In this document: one piece after another, positions 34,616 to 45,472 of the stretch
How the letters are laid out: the number at the start of each line of letters is the position of its first letter
Numbering within the stretch: the first letter of the stretch is position 1
Assembly (NCBI GenBank): GCA_945643635.1
Contig: CALZFC010000248.1
Span: forward strand, 7,952,501-8,016,500
Reading direction: 5' to 3'
DNA length: 64,000 bases
Origin: Allodiplogaster sudhausi
Lineage: Eukaryota; Nematoda; Chromadorea; Rhabditida; Diplogasteridae
Notes under the pieces: generated by a model
Database searches by the model: none
Told to the model about the DNA's origin: nothing
The model's input: the letters and a program-made list of their open reading frames with translations, nothing else
Program-made: the position numbers and the translations under genes

Positions 34616-35334
34616 GCAGAATCATGCTCGTGTCCTCCGCTCCCGGCCGCCAGTGGCACGTTCGGCAGCGCAAACTGTCAGACTGGCGCCTATTGCGATC
34701 CGAACAAACTTCGCGAAGACGCCTGCGTCGTTTCGTGCTTGCAACCCTTTTCACAGCCAGTTGTCAGTCAAAATAGTCTCCACCTCAAATAGACACTCTC
34801 CGAAAAGAAGCACATGATATCCTCGCAGTCTTATGAAACATCACTTTAAGGGAAGTATCCGATGGCTAAATACTGACGTTCATAAAGCGGAACCACCTCC
34901 AATCGATCTTTTATATAGACCAGACTTGATCATATGAGAATCTAAAAAAAGCAGTTATTTTTTCGTCGCATAGTTCCTTTAATGGCAACATAAAGAATAT
35001 CAGAAAATCTAGTAATAGAATAGATAAATTAGCGAGTACTTTTCATATTGCAGTCACCGTGTATATATTGTTGCAAGCAGTTTTGAATAATTTCCATATC
35101 ATATTCAGAAAATTTGAACATGAAGAGAGCAAATCTGTATGCAGTACAAAGCCGGTCTCTCGTGGCTGACAGCGGATAATGTGAACTGCACGAATGGAGA
35201 GTACTACGCGAACAACAGGATCATCAAGGCGACCATGCTTAACTGCAAGAACCTTCCACGTAAGATGCGATGTCATCAATTCAATTTGTTTATCACATTG
35301 AATGAGTTAAGAACATATATTAAGGAAACTGTGC

Positions 35335-36995
35335 TATCGTAGTGGTACAAAAGGTCCGGAAAGACGAAAGCTAGTTGGTAGATATAATTTGCTGCGGAAG
35401 GGAATTCCAGTATCTAACCCGAAAGGATGAACATGAACGTCTTGAACGCAGAGGTCGGAGTGGAGGAAGAGCAAGCCTGAGAGAGTGACCACGTAGATAA
35501 GAAATAGTAAAGGGCCGAGACGACAATCGGTTGACAAGACTATGTCAAGAAGTGTAGAGTTGCGAGTGGGTTCGAAAAGATGTTGGGTAAGAGAGTGTGT
35601 ATCGCAGGGAGAATGAGCAGATGGCGGGAGAGTGACAGCGGCAGACACGCAGAGAGGGCCATAAGCAATCCAATTAATTTCAGGGCAGTTAAAGTCATAT
35701 GATTATGATCAGAGAGTTCAACAACGGTGTAATCGGCAATAAGAGAGAGCATGGCATCTGAGACAGACTCAGGAGTGGCCCATGTTTCGGAGAGCAGAAA
35801 AATGCTGGTTTTATGGCATGATCAAAAATAATCTAAAGTAGGAGCTTTCTACCAACTGATCTAATATTAATGAGAGCGCAAGAGATAGAAGAGATGTCAG
35901 AGCTTTTAATAGCAGAAGAGTTAGGAGTGGCAGAATGGGGAGCTGCCTAGTGGGTAGGGAGAGGATAAGAGGATGGCTGACTCTGTGACGGCGGGAGAGC
36001 ACCGGGCGGAGTCTGTTTGGCTGCCTGCTTGTCCATCGGCGACACCTCGATCGTGGCCATCAGATCGAAGCGAGCCGCCTTCGTCTTTACGGACCATCGT
36101 GCCTCGGACAGCTCGTGGCCGTCGTCCTCTGCCACCGCCACGTCCACGTCCGTGCGTGGTCGACCGCCCGCGGCCAGAGGAAGACGTTAGAAGACGGCCA
36201 GTCTGGCCACCCTCCTGCTGCTGGTGACGTTCGAGCGCCGCTCGACTGCGGGAGCTCTCTGGGGTTGCGGAGGCGGCACACGCGGAGATCACGCACGACG
36301 TACTCGAGTCGCACAGCCCCAGCGTTTCGGCGGCCGCCGTCGCGCCTCAGGTCCGCGTCGTACTGCAGCTGCTGTTGTTTGTAGTCGGGGCGGCGGTAGA
36401 TATGTATGGGCGTGTTGGCGAGGTCAGGCAGACAGCGGGACGCTCTGACGTGGGATAGGAAGAGATCGCGTGCGGCCTGGTTGGGGAAGTGGATTTTGAG
36501 AGGCCGTGGGCGATTGAAGTTGGGAGGTCGAGTGGGAGGGTGCCGGTGGCAGCTGACGTTGCCGAGGGAAGTGCCATCGGGAGAGAGGAGAGAGCGGACG
36601 CCCTCCGTCACAGAGCGGCCAATGATGGTGAGGAGCATGGAGCTGTCATGCCCGGCGGTCTCCTGATCGCTGTCCTTCTCTTCCAAGCCAACGATAACAG
36701 CCCGTGTTGCCTTCTCCAGGATGAGAGGCTCTGCCTCCATGGTGCGTGCGACTGCTGACGCGACCGTCCTGGGAGCGAGGGAAATGGCTAGGAGAGACGA
36801 TGTTGAGGAGGGTATTGGTAAATCGGTCGAGGGACTCGGACAGCTTGGCCAGGAGATTGTTGTTCTGCTCGGCCGTGGACTTGAGAAGCATGTCGAACTT
36901 CCTGTCGATGAGTTAGGAGACGAAGTCGGGGTCTGGTTAGAAACTTGACTGGGCTTTATTCCCCATACTGATTGTGAAGATAGAGGAGCTGACAA
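35335..36995 (-). mobile_element. Non-LTR retrotransposon 5' half: ORF1 and endonuclease fragment
   Basis: The minus strand of this GC-rich block encodes an ORF1-like protein in shifting frames. It has a coiled-coil stretch (STAEQNNNLLAKLSESLDRF, about 36,890-36,830) and then an RRM-like segment (RPLKIHFPNQAARDLF and RASRCLPDLANTPIHIY, about 36,500-36,390). Further on, near 35,750-35,690, DYTVVELSDHNHMTLT carries the SDH motif of an APE-type endonuclease. The reverse transcriptase is absent. Retention of the 5' half with loss of the 3' half is the reverse of normal LINE truncation and suggests a later deletion. It lies in a gene B intron that is only about 60 bases long in gene C. Confidence 0.75.
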
Positions 36996-37014
36996 TGAGA
37001 GCGGCTACCTCTCA

Positions 37015-37146
37015 CTTGACCAGAGCGAGGACTTGACCAGAGGGAGGACTTGACCAGAGCGAAGTCTTGACCAGAGCGATTACTTGACAAGAGGGAGGAC
37101 TTGACCAGAGCGAAGTCTTGACCAGAGCGAGGACTTGACCAGAGCT
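37015..37146. repeat. 17-bp minisatellite beside the retrotransposon 5' end
   Basis: About eight copies of CTTGACCAGAGCGAGGA with variants (GGGAGGA, GCGAAGT, GCGATTA). It begins about 20 bases upstream of the ORF1 start in the element's own orientation, so it may be the element's repetitive 5' untranslated or promoter region. Confidence 0.9.
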
Positions 37147-37620
37147 ACATGTTGCTTGATTTCCAGCAATCAATTAACTTTTAAGCCTGCAACGAATGCA
37201 CGTTCACAATGGCACCCGCATCCGAATGCCCGCCTAACCATTACTGTAACCCGACGCCGGTGCTAGGATCCAACATCTACACTAACTGCACCTACGTGCA
37301 CTGCCCGAACAACTTCAACGGACAGGTTTGCCAATGCATTGGGGACTGGAAACGAAAACAAAGAGCATTTCGCAAATAAATCTTTGATCGAACAAAAATA
37401 AAAAATACAGTCTGTTACAAGTCGGCTTTTAGCGCACATATGTAGCATATATTTTTGCATAATGTATATGCATTGACTTGACATTACCATAACTTGAGAT
37501 TAAACACCCGAACGGCACCATCACTCCGTTTTACTCGACGCTTACTTGCTCTACTGTAAATAAGCAATGGAAGGACTACAACAACGATTTCTATTCGACT
37601 CCACAACTCACCTGCAAGGC

Positions 37621-37737
37621 GCCAATTGTTGTGAATAAGTGGAAGGAATGCGACAACAAATACTGTACCTTCTTGCTTTTCTTTTATGCCAATTGTTGTG
37701 AATAAGTGGAAGGAATGCGACAACAAATACTGTACCT
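37621..37737. repeat. 52-bp direct duplication in gene B
   Basis: The segment containing GCCAATTGTTGTGAATAAGT and GACAACAAATACTGTACCTT occurs at 37,621-37,672 and again at 37,686-37,737. The second copy is followed by GATGCCACAAGTACTGTATA. Confidence 0.95.
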
Positions 37738-39379
37738 TGGATGCCACAAGTACTGTATACATGGCGAAAATTCTTGCACCATTTATTGAAGAGTGACTGT
37801 AGTAGCTATTCTGCATATTTCCATGGATTTCTCTACCATTGAATTATCCTCCAGGTGTCTATAAAGAAAAAAACATGATGATTAAATCGCAATTATCGAG
37901 CACCTACACCAGGAGCCTGTCCGACTCCGACTCTTATCTTCGATGAGATGCCAAATGACTCCCTCTTCAAGATCGGACTGATTGAGAGCAGCATGCGTGG
38001 TGCAGCGACTATGAAGGCGTCTTGGTTAGGTGTCACAAACATATTTGCGGCTGTTAATATTATATTTCTAGATCAAGATGTTATTGATTGTTCAATACTT
38101 GCCTGCCTTCAGGGCTACATCAATGGGACATTATTACATCTGATCGATCGGCCAGTTGTGCTGAAGTGCGATTCGGCAGCTGGTGTCTGGCGTAAAGAAG
38201 ATGGCTCCATGATGGGCACGACTACCGTGGCTCGGCTCATTTGCACTAAACACCGTAAACTCTTTCACTCTTCCCAGTATAACACTCGACATTGAGGTGG
38301 CACAGCTCAAATCTAACACTCAATTAGTTCACATCAATCACTCAATTTTTTCACATAAACATGACTTGAGCAGCCCGTTTATTCACTAGAGGCATATAAA
38401 TTCGACATTCATAACTCGATCGATTGATTACACCGCTGTGTAGGATGCCCTCCATCGTAGCTGAAAGACGACCGCCCTCCATCGTAGCTGGAAGCATCGC
38501 TCCCGCCGATCCCGCCTATGGGATCTTCGCCTTGGACGAACCATTCTTCACTCAAGGCTTCATTGATTGCCCCAACGGTCTCTCGGTCTACGTCACAAGA
38601 AAGGCAATGCGTTCATTCTTAATTGTTCAAATTTTTGAGAGGTATGCTATTTCTTACTACTTCCGATCCATGTTGGTGCATTGAAATTTCTCGTAGGATG
38701 TTACGAATTTGTTTTACGCTAGTCAACGTTAATTTATTACTTTGATTATTAGGGAATGTGAAATGTATCCATAATAACAGCCTGTCATTTGACAGAGATG
38801 GATCAGTCCGGTGCCACTAGACTTGTATGAGCACGTCCACTCACTCACGTGCACCACTGATGGTTTCTGGAAGAGCAGCGACGATGAGCCTAGATTGTAC
38901 ATTGGCGAAGACATTGTCATGACCTGCGGCAACCCACCACCTGGTTGGTGAACACATTGGACTAACGGAGCATCGTCTCTGTATGTTATCGATTTTGTGT
39001 ATCAACTCAATCGCACCCTTCAAGATGGCTTCTTTCGTCCTTTCAGCGTGTACAGGAAGATCTTCTGCGCGATCCCTGCGAGTGCGGCAAACACACCTTA
39101 AAAATGGATACAGAATGCATACATATGCATACATATAAGACAGTGTGAATTAAAAAGTTTGGTTTTTTTCTGCAATTTTCGATTAAGCTGTTTTTTTTGC
39201 CAAATTTGGCAGGTAAAACACACAAGCAAATGTGGCAGTATTTTATTCATTGATTCAAACTTGTCATGACAAATAAGACGGTTAATAAAATGACGGGCAC
39301 AATGTACAAGCGAAGAAAATGGCTGAGCCACAGAAATGTGTCCTAATGATTGACAACCCGGCTTCGGCATATTTAACAG

Positions 39380-39850
39380 GAAAATAATTTCGCGTGGCAA
39401 AAATAGAGGTCTTTAAAAGTGGATTCATAGCATGCCAAATTTGATGGCCTCAAAATTTTCCATGGCGCAATCTGCATATGTTCAAAATTTCAACGGTTTT
39501 GGCAAGCCCTTCACTTATAAAAAATGTCACAGCCAAAATAAACAGCTATCAGAATTGGCAAAAGGATTTACCATTTTTAACAGCTGTTAAACGTGCCACG
39601 AGGAAGCCGCTGTCGGCCGAGGAACTTGGCAATTTTGACAGCCGTCAAAAATGGCAACTTGGCAGATTCAGCGGGCAGAAAAAATGTCAAGCCAAATTTT
39701 TGACCCTTCAAAAGTGGCAAGCCAAATTTTTGACCCTTCAAAAGTGGCAAGCCAATTTTAACGGCTATAAATAATGGCTGGCCGTTTTGACGGCCGTTAA
39801 AAAAGGCAAATCCTTTTTTTTACCCCAAAAAAGGCTCATGGCACAACATT
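39380..39850. repeat. Left subterminal repeat array
   Basis: Irregular repeats of about 30-45 bases built from GGCAA, GCCAAATTTTTGACCC and GACAGCCGTCAAAAATGGCA. One perfect pair, GCCAAATTTTTGACCCTTCA, lies at about 39,691 and 39,720. Confidence 0.85.
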
Positions 39851-40049
39851 CCTACTAAAATAAGATTTAGCCCTCATCACATCACTAAATTCACATATGC
39901 ATCCTTATATAACAAATAGGAAACAAAAAAAAATATATTTAGATCAGTCATGAAACATGGCTGTTTCTACAGTATAACAGTCATTACAACATTCTAGAAC
40001 TCAGTTGATAAATGCTAGCAAGGTTAACATACCAGCCACTAGAATGGCC

Positions 40050-40510
40050 ATCATCACTGGAATAGGTAACTCTTCCAGCTTCGAGATGCATGGCCTCGTG
40101 TGACTTGATCACTGAGAATCCCTGGGGACGCAAGATTCACGAAGGAGGAGGGCCGTAGCCCGCTGCCAGAACCATCATCGACGTCGCCACCAAAGAAACC
40201 ACGGCGACGACCGGCGGCTCCACCATCACCTCCTGAATTAGATTCTCTTTCATTTACATGTCAATAATTGTTGGCAAAACTGAAAAAAAAACTGTTGGCC
40301 AACAAGTGGATATTAATGAAAGATTTTCCATCCTTATAAAATATCAATTCTATTTAACATAAAAAAAATAAAAATTATAATAGATAATTGAAAACAATAA
40401 TAAAACAAAACCTGTTTAAACTGGACGCGGTCGTCCATCTCCGGCGGCACTCCCACTGCACATCCTTGCCTTGCGCGGGCCAGCTTGACATCTAATCTGA
40501 AACAAGAACA
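40050..40510 (-). other. GC-rich exon-like islands in the left half of the element
   Basis: Two minus-strand islands have canonical splice borders: about 40,497-40,412 (acceptor CTTGTTTCAG, donor GTTTTG; reads LARARQGCAVGVPPEMDDRV) and about 40,230-40,060 (acceptor CTAATTCAG; reads GRRRGFFGGDVDDGSGSG in one frame). They contrast sharply with the AT-rich surroundings. They could be exons of a captured gene or of an element gene; no family recognised. Confidence 0.4.
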
Positions 40511-41329
40511 CTAAATAATGTTAAAAGATGTGTCTGCGATTATCATGATGCTATTTTTCCGAGTTATGGTAAGTATACGGTATATGGCCTTGTAGCTCCA
40601 TACAATGTATGATATCATTGCTGTTTTGTTAGAAATGAAATACAACATGAAATATTAACACTAGATTCGTGTTCTCCATTCTAAATAACAAAAAGGAAAT
40701 GATTTACACTTATTTTAGAGGAAAATGGACATCTACCGTATACACACCGTAATTCTGAGAAAATTATAAAACATCACGATAAGAATTGAATGGAATGTTT
40801 GTCATCTCTGTAACTAAAAGCCCCCGAACTGTTGAATTTCAGGGAAAAAAATTTAAATCGACATAAAAAATATTTGCGCCGTCAAAATATTAGTGGTCGG
40901 TTTTTGGGTGTAAATTTTTTTTTTGGAAAAAGTGTTTGAATGCAGTTCAAAGAGCTCGCGATTCTCTATTTAATGATATGTCTACCGTCGTATAACATTA
41001 ACAACTAACAACTCTATGCTCAATTTCATTTTAAGGAAATATATGAAAAATTTAAAACATGGCCAGGTTGTTGAGCTCTTCGCATTGTTAATTTTGGACT
41101 AATTTTTTGCAGGAGAAATTGAAAAAAGTACCGTGCTCGATGATTAAGAACAGGATAACTAGACTAAAAACGAAAACTGCAGAAGATTCAACTTGCTCAA
41201 AAAAATAATTCTAACGAGCAAAACTTCTGCCCTGAGAAATGACCTAATCATAAATCAGTTCGCTAATCCTATAAAGCAAAATGACCAGAAAATAAACAAA
41301 TATCAAAGAGGATGCCAAAACCTCAAAGT

Positions 41330-43440
41330 GGTGCTTCGGAGTGGCCGCCAATATCAAGCCGATGCCGCGCCAGGATTCCGCGGCGCCGATGTTGGAAGGG
41401 GCGCCAAGTGTACATCTTCTCTTAAAGTGTAAATTAATCACATGAACAACAATTCAAGCAAAAAGGAAAGGCAGAAACAACAACATAAACATGCAATCTC
41501 GTTTAGCACTGAATAAGTTTCATTCGGCAGTTATGAAAGCTGCGACGCGACCGCAACGCGTACAGGTTCTCATTTTGCACTATGCACCTCGTACCATGCA
41601 CGTAATGTCATTGTTCTTAATTGCACGGTGAATGGGACCATTTTTGAATAGTTATATGTAATTTTACATTTCTGCACGGTTCACGTGATTAAAAATTACG
41701 TGAACCATGCAAATAATCACGAATGGTCGCAGGGAATTTAAGCACCATATCATTAGGTGCGCCGTACTACAGCGTGCACCGTGCAAAAAATTAATTGTCG
41801 CGTTTCGAAATTCTCGGTAAAGCTGTAGCTTTTTGGATTGCTGTTAGGTTTTCTGCAAGTATTCTTTTCATTTGTTTAATGTTTGACGACGAATATTTGC
41901 TTCTATGTTTTTCATGCGATTGTAGTCCCGCCATCCACGCATGAAGCACCAGGGCGGCAACGACTACGGGCGCCAGGGTCGATGCCATCTCTAACGGTTA
42001 GAAATTACGTTTTAGGTTTATTTTTTATTTATTTAACTGTTTGGTATTCGAAGTGTTTTGTTTAATCGAAAATTTCGTAGGCATTTTGTTCTTAAGTTTG
42101 TTTTTTCACTGGAATGAAATCCGGTAGTTGTTTTAGAATAAAAATAAAGGAAATCTTTCTTAACGGTTTATTCGAGAATGCATCCTTTTTGGAATAGCTT
42201 TCAGATTATACTTCCATTAGCTGATACTTTTGTTTTCCTTTTCTAAGTTTGAGTATGCGTATTGTATAGTGGGAAATCGAATGAAGTTCTTTTCTTTTAT
42301 CCTTTTTTGACCAACGGTTTTTGTTGTTTCTTGGTATCAAAAATTATTGATATTATTTAAATGAGGGGGATCTAATTCAGGAGTGGATGGATGTGCCCCG
42401 GCCCTCTGCTTCTTTGGTGGCAGCTTCGATGACGGTCGGTCCTGGTGGCGGCGGACCTGGCCGCGCCCTCCGCTTTTGTGAGTATTTTTCTTCTTTTAAA
42501 GGTTTGTTAAAGTACATTGTATACAACAGGCTGCTTCTTTTAATTTATTCTTGCTTATCTAGTGCTTAGTTTCATTAGAAAAATCTAAGTTAGCATCGCA
42601 ATAATGTAAGTTGGAAACAGTGACATGGTACGGTATCAGGGTAAAAAGGTACTGTCCTTTCGACAGACCAACCATTATTTTGGGCCTCCCCGAAGTTCTA
42701 CCCCACCATGTTATTGAAGGCCATTTAGACAAAAACAGCTAATCCACCCTGGTTTCCCGGCCTAATAATTCATTCCCCACCCTAATCTTTTGGGTCCTCG
42801 ACAGCGGCTTTTATTCCCTGTACAGTATGCATACTGTAGCGCCGCAGCCTTCTTTTAGGTGATGATTCACAGCTTGACTTTCGGCCGGTACAAGGCTAAT
42901 AGTCTAAGTTTATCCTGTTGGGTATCGCGCCCATAATTTTGCGCCTTTGTATCGTAATTTCTTTGAAGAAAGAATCATCTAATCTAGTCTTTTCGAGTGA
43001 ATTGAACCAGGGAATCCACTGAAATTAATGCTGCTATATCAGGGTGGGCTAACCCCCCCCCCTATCGTTAGCATCCGTGATTTCCTTGTAGTGTTGTCGT
43101 GAGTTAAGTTCCCTTCCTATTTTCAAGTATCTAAAAGTAGAATTCCTTTAAAATGTGGAGTTGTTAGTGTTCCTATTTAATCGTAACTGAAACTGAACAA
43201 ACAAGTTGTAGGATATTCTTTCTTTTTTTCTGACAAAATTTCAAAGGAAACGTTTTCAACCATTCATACCGTAACTCCTGTTCTTTTTCTTTATCCTTTT
43301 CTTTAATCTTAATCTCCCTTCACCCTCTCTTGTTTTACCTTCCTCAATGTCTTTTATTGCAGACCATGGCGGCCGACCCGAGACCTACCGCCAGCACTTC
43401 GAGTTGATCTCCCGAATAATCACCGGTGGGGGCTAAAAAG
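41330..43440 (+). other. GC-rich exon-like islands in the right half of the element
   Basis: Plus-strand islands at about 41,925-41,993, 42,382-42,477 and 43,363-43,435. The last two have good acceptors (TAATTCAG and TATTGCAG), and the first of these two has a GTGAGT donor. Joined, they stay open and end HFELISRIITGGG then TAA. The 42.4 kb island shares TTCTTTGGTGGC and TCGATGA words with the oppositely oriented 40.1 kb island. This suggests an inverted, diverged duplication of an exon inside the element. No function recognised. Confidence 0.35.
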
Positions 43441-43669
43441 GAATCGTCTATTTTACATACCCTCCCTGATTTTTTGCCTTCAATCTAGTTAGTCTCCATA
43501 TTGCGAATTGATTCTTTCGAATTCATGCTTTCTCTGTAGTTCGTAAGTCCCCTTATTCCTATCGTCGATTTTTGTTTAGTTAAAATTCCATTAATTTTCT
43601 GCTTTTCCTTACTTCATTTTTTCTTACACTATGTTTTAATTGGTCCGATGTTGAAATTTCAACCTTTAG

Positions 43670-44170
43670 CCAAAATTAATGGTCGTTTAAAATGACGTGC
43701 CACTTTTGACAGCCGTAAAAAATGCCTTGCCAATTTTGATAGCCATCAAATTTGCCGGACTTTTTTGACACCTGTTTAAACTGCCATGCCATTTCTGCTA
43801 GCCGCCAAAATTGGCAAGCTGGTTTGGCAAATTTTTCACTCTATTATTTTGGCTTGGCAAATTTAGCAGTTGATCAACTCTGGCAGGTAATCTTGGCAGA
43901 TTTATATCGCTGCTTTTTTTGGCAAAAAGGCCCACTCCTCCTCGAGAAGCTGTGACATATTTTTCAACCATTTTCTGTGCCATCTTCGTTTAACACTTGC
44001 GTAATTTTGCCTCGACACTTTTGACTCGTATCTTTTTTTGGTTAGGTTGTTTTTGCCATTTTAGACAGCTGTTGATTTTGGCATGATGAATATTGAAGAA
44101 TAAACCTTGATGACATTCTTGACAATCATACAAATTGCCATGGCATAATAAATGGGCTTGAAAACTGGCA
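43670..44170. repeat. Right subterminal repeat array
   Basis: Counterpart of the left array, with GCCACTTTTGACAGCCGT, TTGCCAATTTTGATAGCC and many TGGCAAATTT words in the same family. It ends at the right terminal inverted repeat. Confidence 0.8.
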
Positions 44171-44694
44171 AATTTGCTTGCCAAAAATAACAGCAAAACT
44201 GAAAATTGCAGAGAAAAACCAAACTTTTTAATTCACACTGTCTTATATGTACCTTTACTATTGCACTTTTTTTTTCTTTTGCAATCAACTTTCAAGACTT
44301 ACATTCTCACGAGAATAACTCCCCAATCGAATGAACTCCCCAATCCCTCCATAACATTTGCTGACCATGAATAAAAAGATCTAGCAATCAATTTTTCACG
44401 TGGAAATATTTGTTGCTTTTTCTGTGGCAAAATATCAGGGCACTGACATGAGGCTAAGGCAAGACGGTAAGAACGAGGTTTAGCATATTATTTGCCTCAT
44501 TTAGAACAGTGTCTTTTAAAAGGGACGCCTATAATTCGTTGGGATGCCTACACTAGAATAGATCAATGATTTCACCTTCAGATTGACTATTTAAGGACAT
44601 GTGAGTGACATGCTGTAACTCGCAGCCTGAATCGTTCTTTAGAACATAGCAACTTTTGTGCCATAATTCCGAGATATTTGAGCATTCCATGACC

Positions 44695-44826
44695 TCTCAA
44701 CTTACGAGGAATATCCTTGCAGTTGAGCACTGTCGGATTGATCATCTTGTTGTTCGCATAGAAGTAGAGACCCGAACAGTTGATCTTGTCCGCCGTCAAC
44801 CACGAAAGCCCGCTCTTGTACTGCAA
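44695..44826 (-). pseudogene. Gene D: isolated exon of the secreted cysteine-rich family
   Basis: The minus strand reads SGLSWLTADKINCSGLYFY...NNKMIN...LNCKDIP, ending at a GTAAGT donor, a third version of the exon found in genes B (35,145) and C (48,404). No neighbouring exon of the family is recognisable within a few hundred bases on either side, so it is probably a relic. Confidence 0.65.
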
Positions 44827-44849
44827 CGACGACTCAGCATCATTATTTT

Positions 44850-45470
44850 TTATGTGTACTGGCTCTATTTTCCATTTGTTCTACGCTACCTGGATTTTAG
44901 TTTCAAAAAGAAATCGTAACAAAAAAAAATCATTTCTACCAATAAGTATAAAGAGGACAGAGTGACGGTGAAAATACGCTTAAAATTTTGAACGGGATCT
45001 TCTACTTATTCCGAGTTCAACGCTTGTCATTAAAGAAGAAGATGATGATGAAGAACTTCTTTTCAATGTATGTTGCATCGCAAGGGACACAAGCGATGCT
45101 AATTAGCTAATGGATGCGGTGCATAATATGCGTGTAAATACTCTCATGTTGTGCTGTCGCGATTAGTTGTGATTGAGTCGTCCGCACGTTATCGCCGTAA
45201 CCTCACACGTCATCACCGTCGCAACCGTGCACGAGCCAAAAGGTCTTCTTCATTCCAACGAAAGCAGTTCATTCCACAGGTACAATTTATTATCATTATT
45301 AAAAGTAGGAAATCAAAGTTTTTTTTCTTTTTGGCTATTAATTTCAGGTATTGAACAACCAATTGCGATAGCTTTTTATTCAACAAATGATAGACAGTTG
45401 GGGAGAGTCGAGCATGCTTAAATTTAAACGAAAAATGCAGATCTAATGTATGTATGCATCTCGTATCCAT
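44850..45470. other. Spacer, nothing recognised
   Basis: AT-rich sequence between fragment D and the end of gene C. No supported exon. Confidence 0.4.
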
Positions 45471-45472
45471 TC

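Larger units (their letters stand above)
34620..39101 (+). pseudogene. Gene B: secreted cysteine-rich multi-module protein, rearranged
   Basis: Exons match gene C module by module: 34,620 onwards (SCSCPPLPAASGTFGSANCQ); 35,145-35,259 (GLSWLTADNVNC); 37,186-37,325 (ASECPPNHYCNPTPVLGSN); about 37,494-37,640 (HPNGTITPFYSTLTC...LTCKA); about 37,910-38,030 (GACPTPTLIFDE); 38,113-38,262 (GYINGTLLHLIDRPVVLKC...W); about 38,484-38,603 (GFIDCPNGLSVYVTRK); about 38,797-38,944 (EHVHSLTCTTDGFWKSSDDE...MTCG); and a stub at 39,048-39,101 (KIFCAIPASAANTP, TAA). The repeating LTC...W...C pattern suggests small two-disulfide beta modules, perhaps CCP or C6-like, but I cannot name them. Three exons present in gene C are missing just before the stub, consistent with an internal deletion. 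An intron holds a retrotransposon piece. Whether any product is made is doubtful. Confidence 0.6.
39130..44251. mobile_element. 5.1 kb DNA element with terminal inverted repeats
   Basis: The left end, TACATATAAGACAGTGTGAA and onward (39,130-39,180), is the reverse complement of the right end (44,201-44,251) with about two mismatches over 51 bases, and weaker pairing continues to about 85 bases. The terminal TA on each side could be a target-site duplication. Inside each end lie about 700 bases crowded with TTGCCA/TGGCAA words and phrases such as GCCAATTTTGACAGCCGT. No transposase is visible, so it appears non-autonomous. It starts only 29 bases after the gene B stop codon and fills the gap between the converging genes B and D/C. 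Confidence 0.8.

Noticed and set aside
36115..36950. Plus-strand frames rich in Arg/Pro/Gly
   Set aside because: They are antisense to the retrotransposon ORF1, which has recognisable coiled-coil and RRM-like segments on the minus strand.
39478..39774. 98-residue plus-strand frame with repeated KWQAKFLTLQ
   Set aside because: It is produced by the subterminal repeat array of the DNA element.
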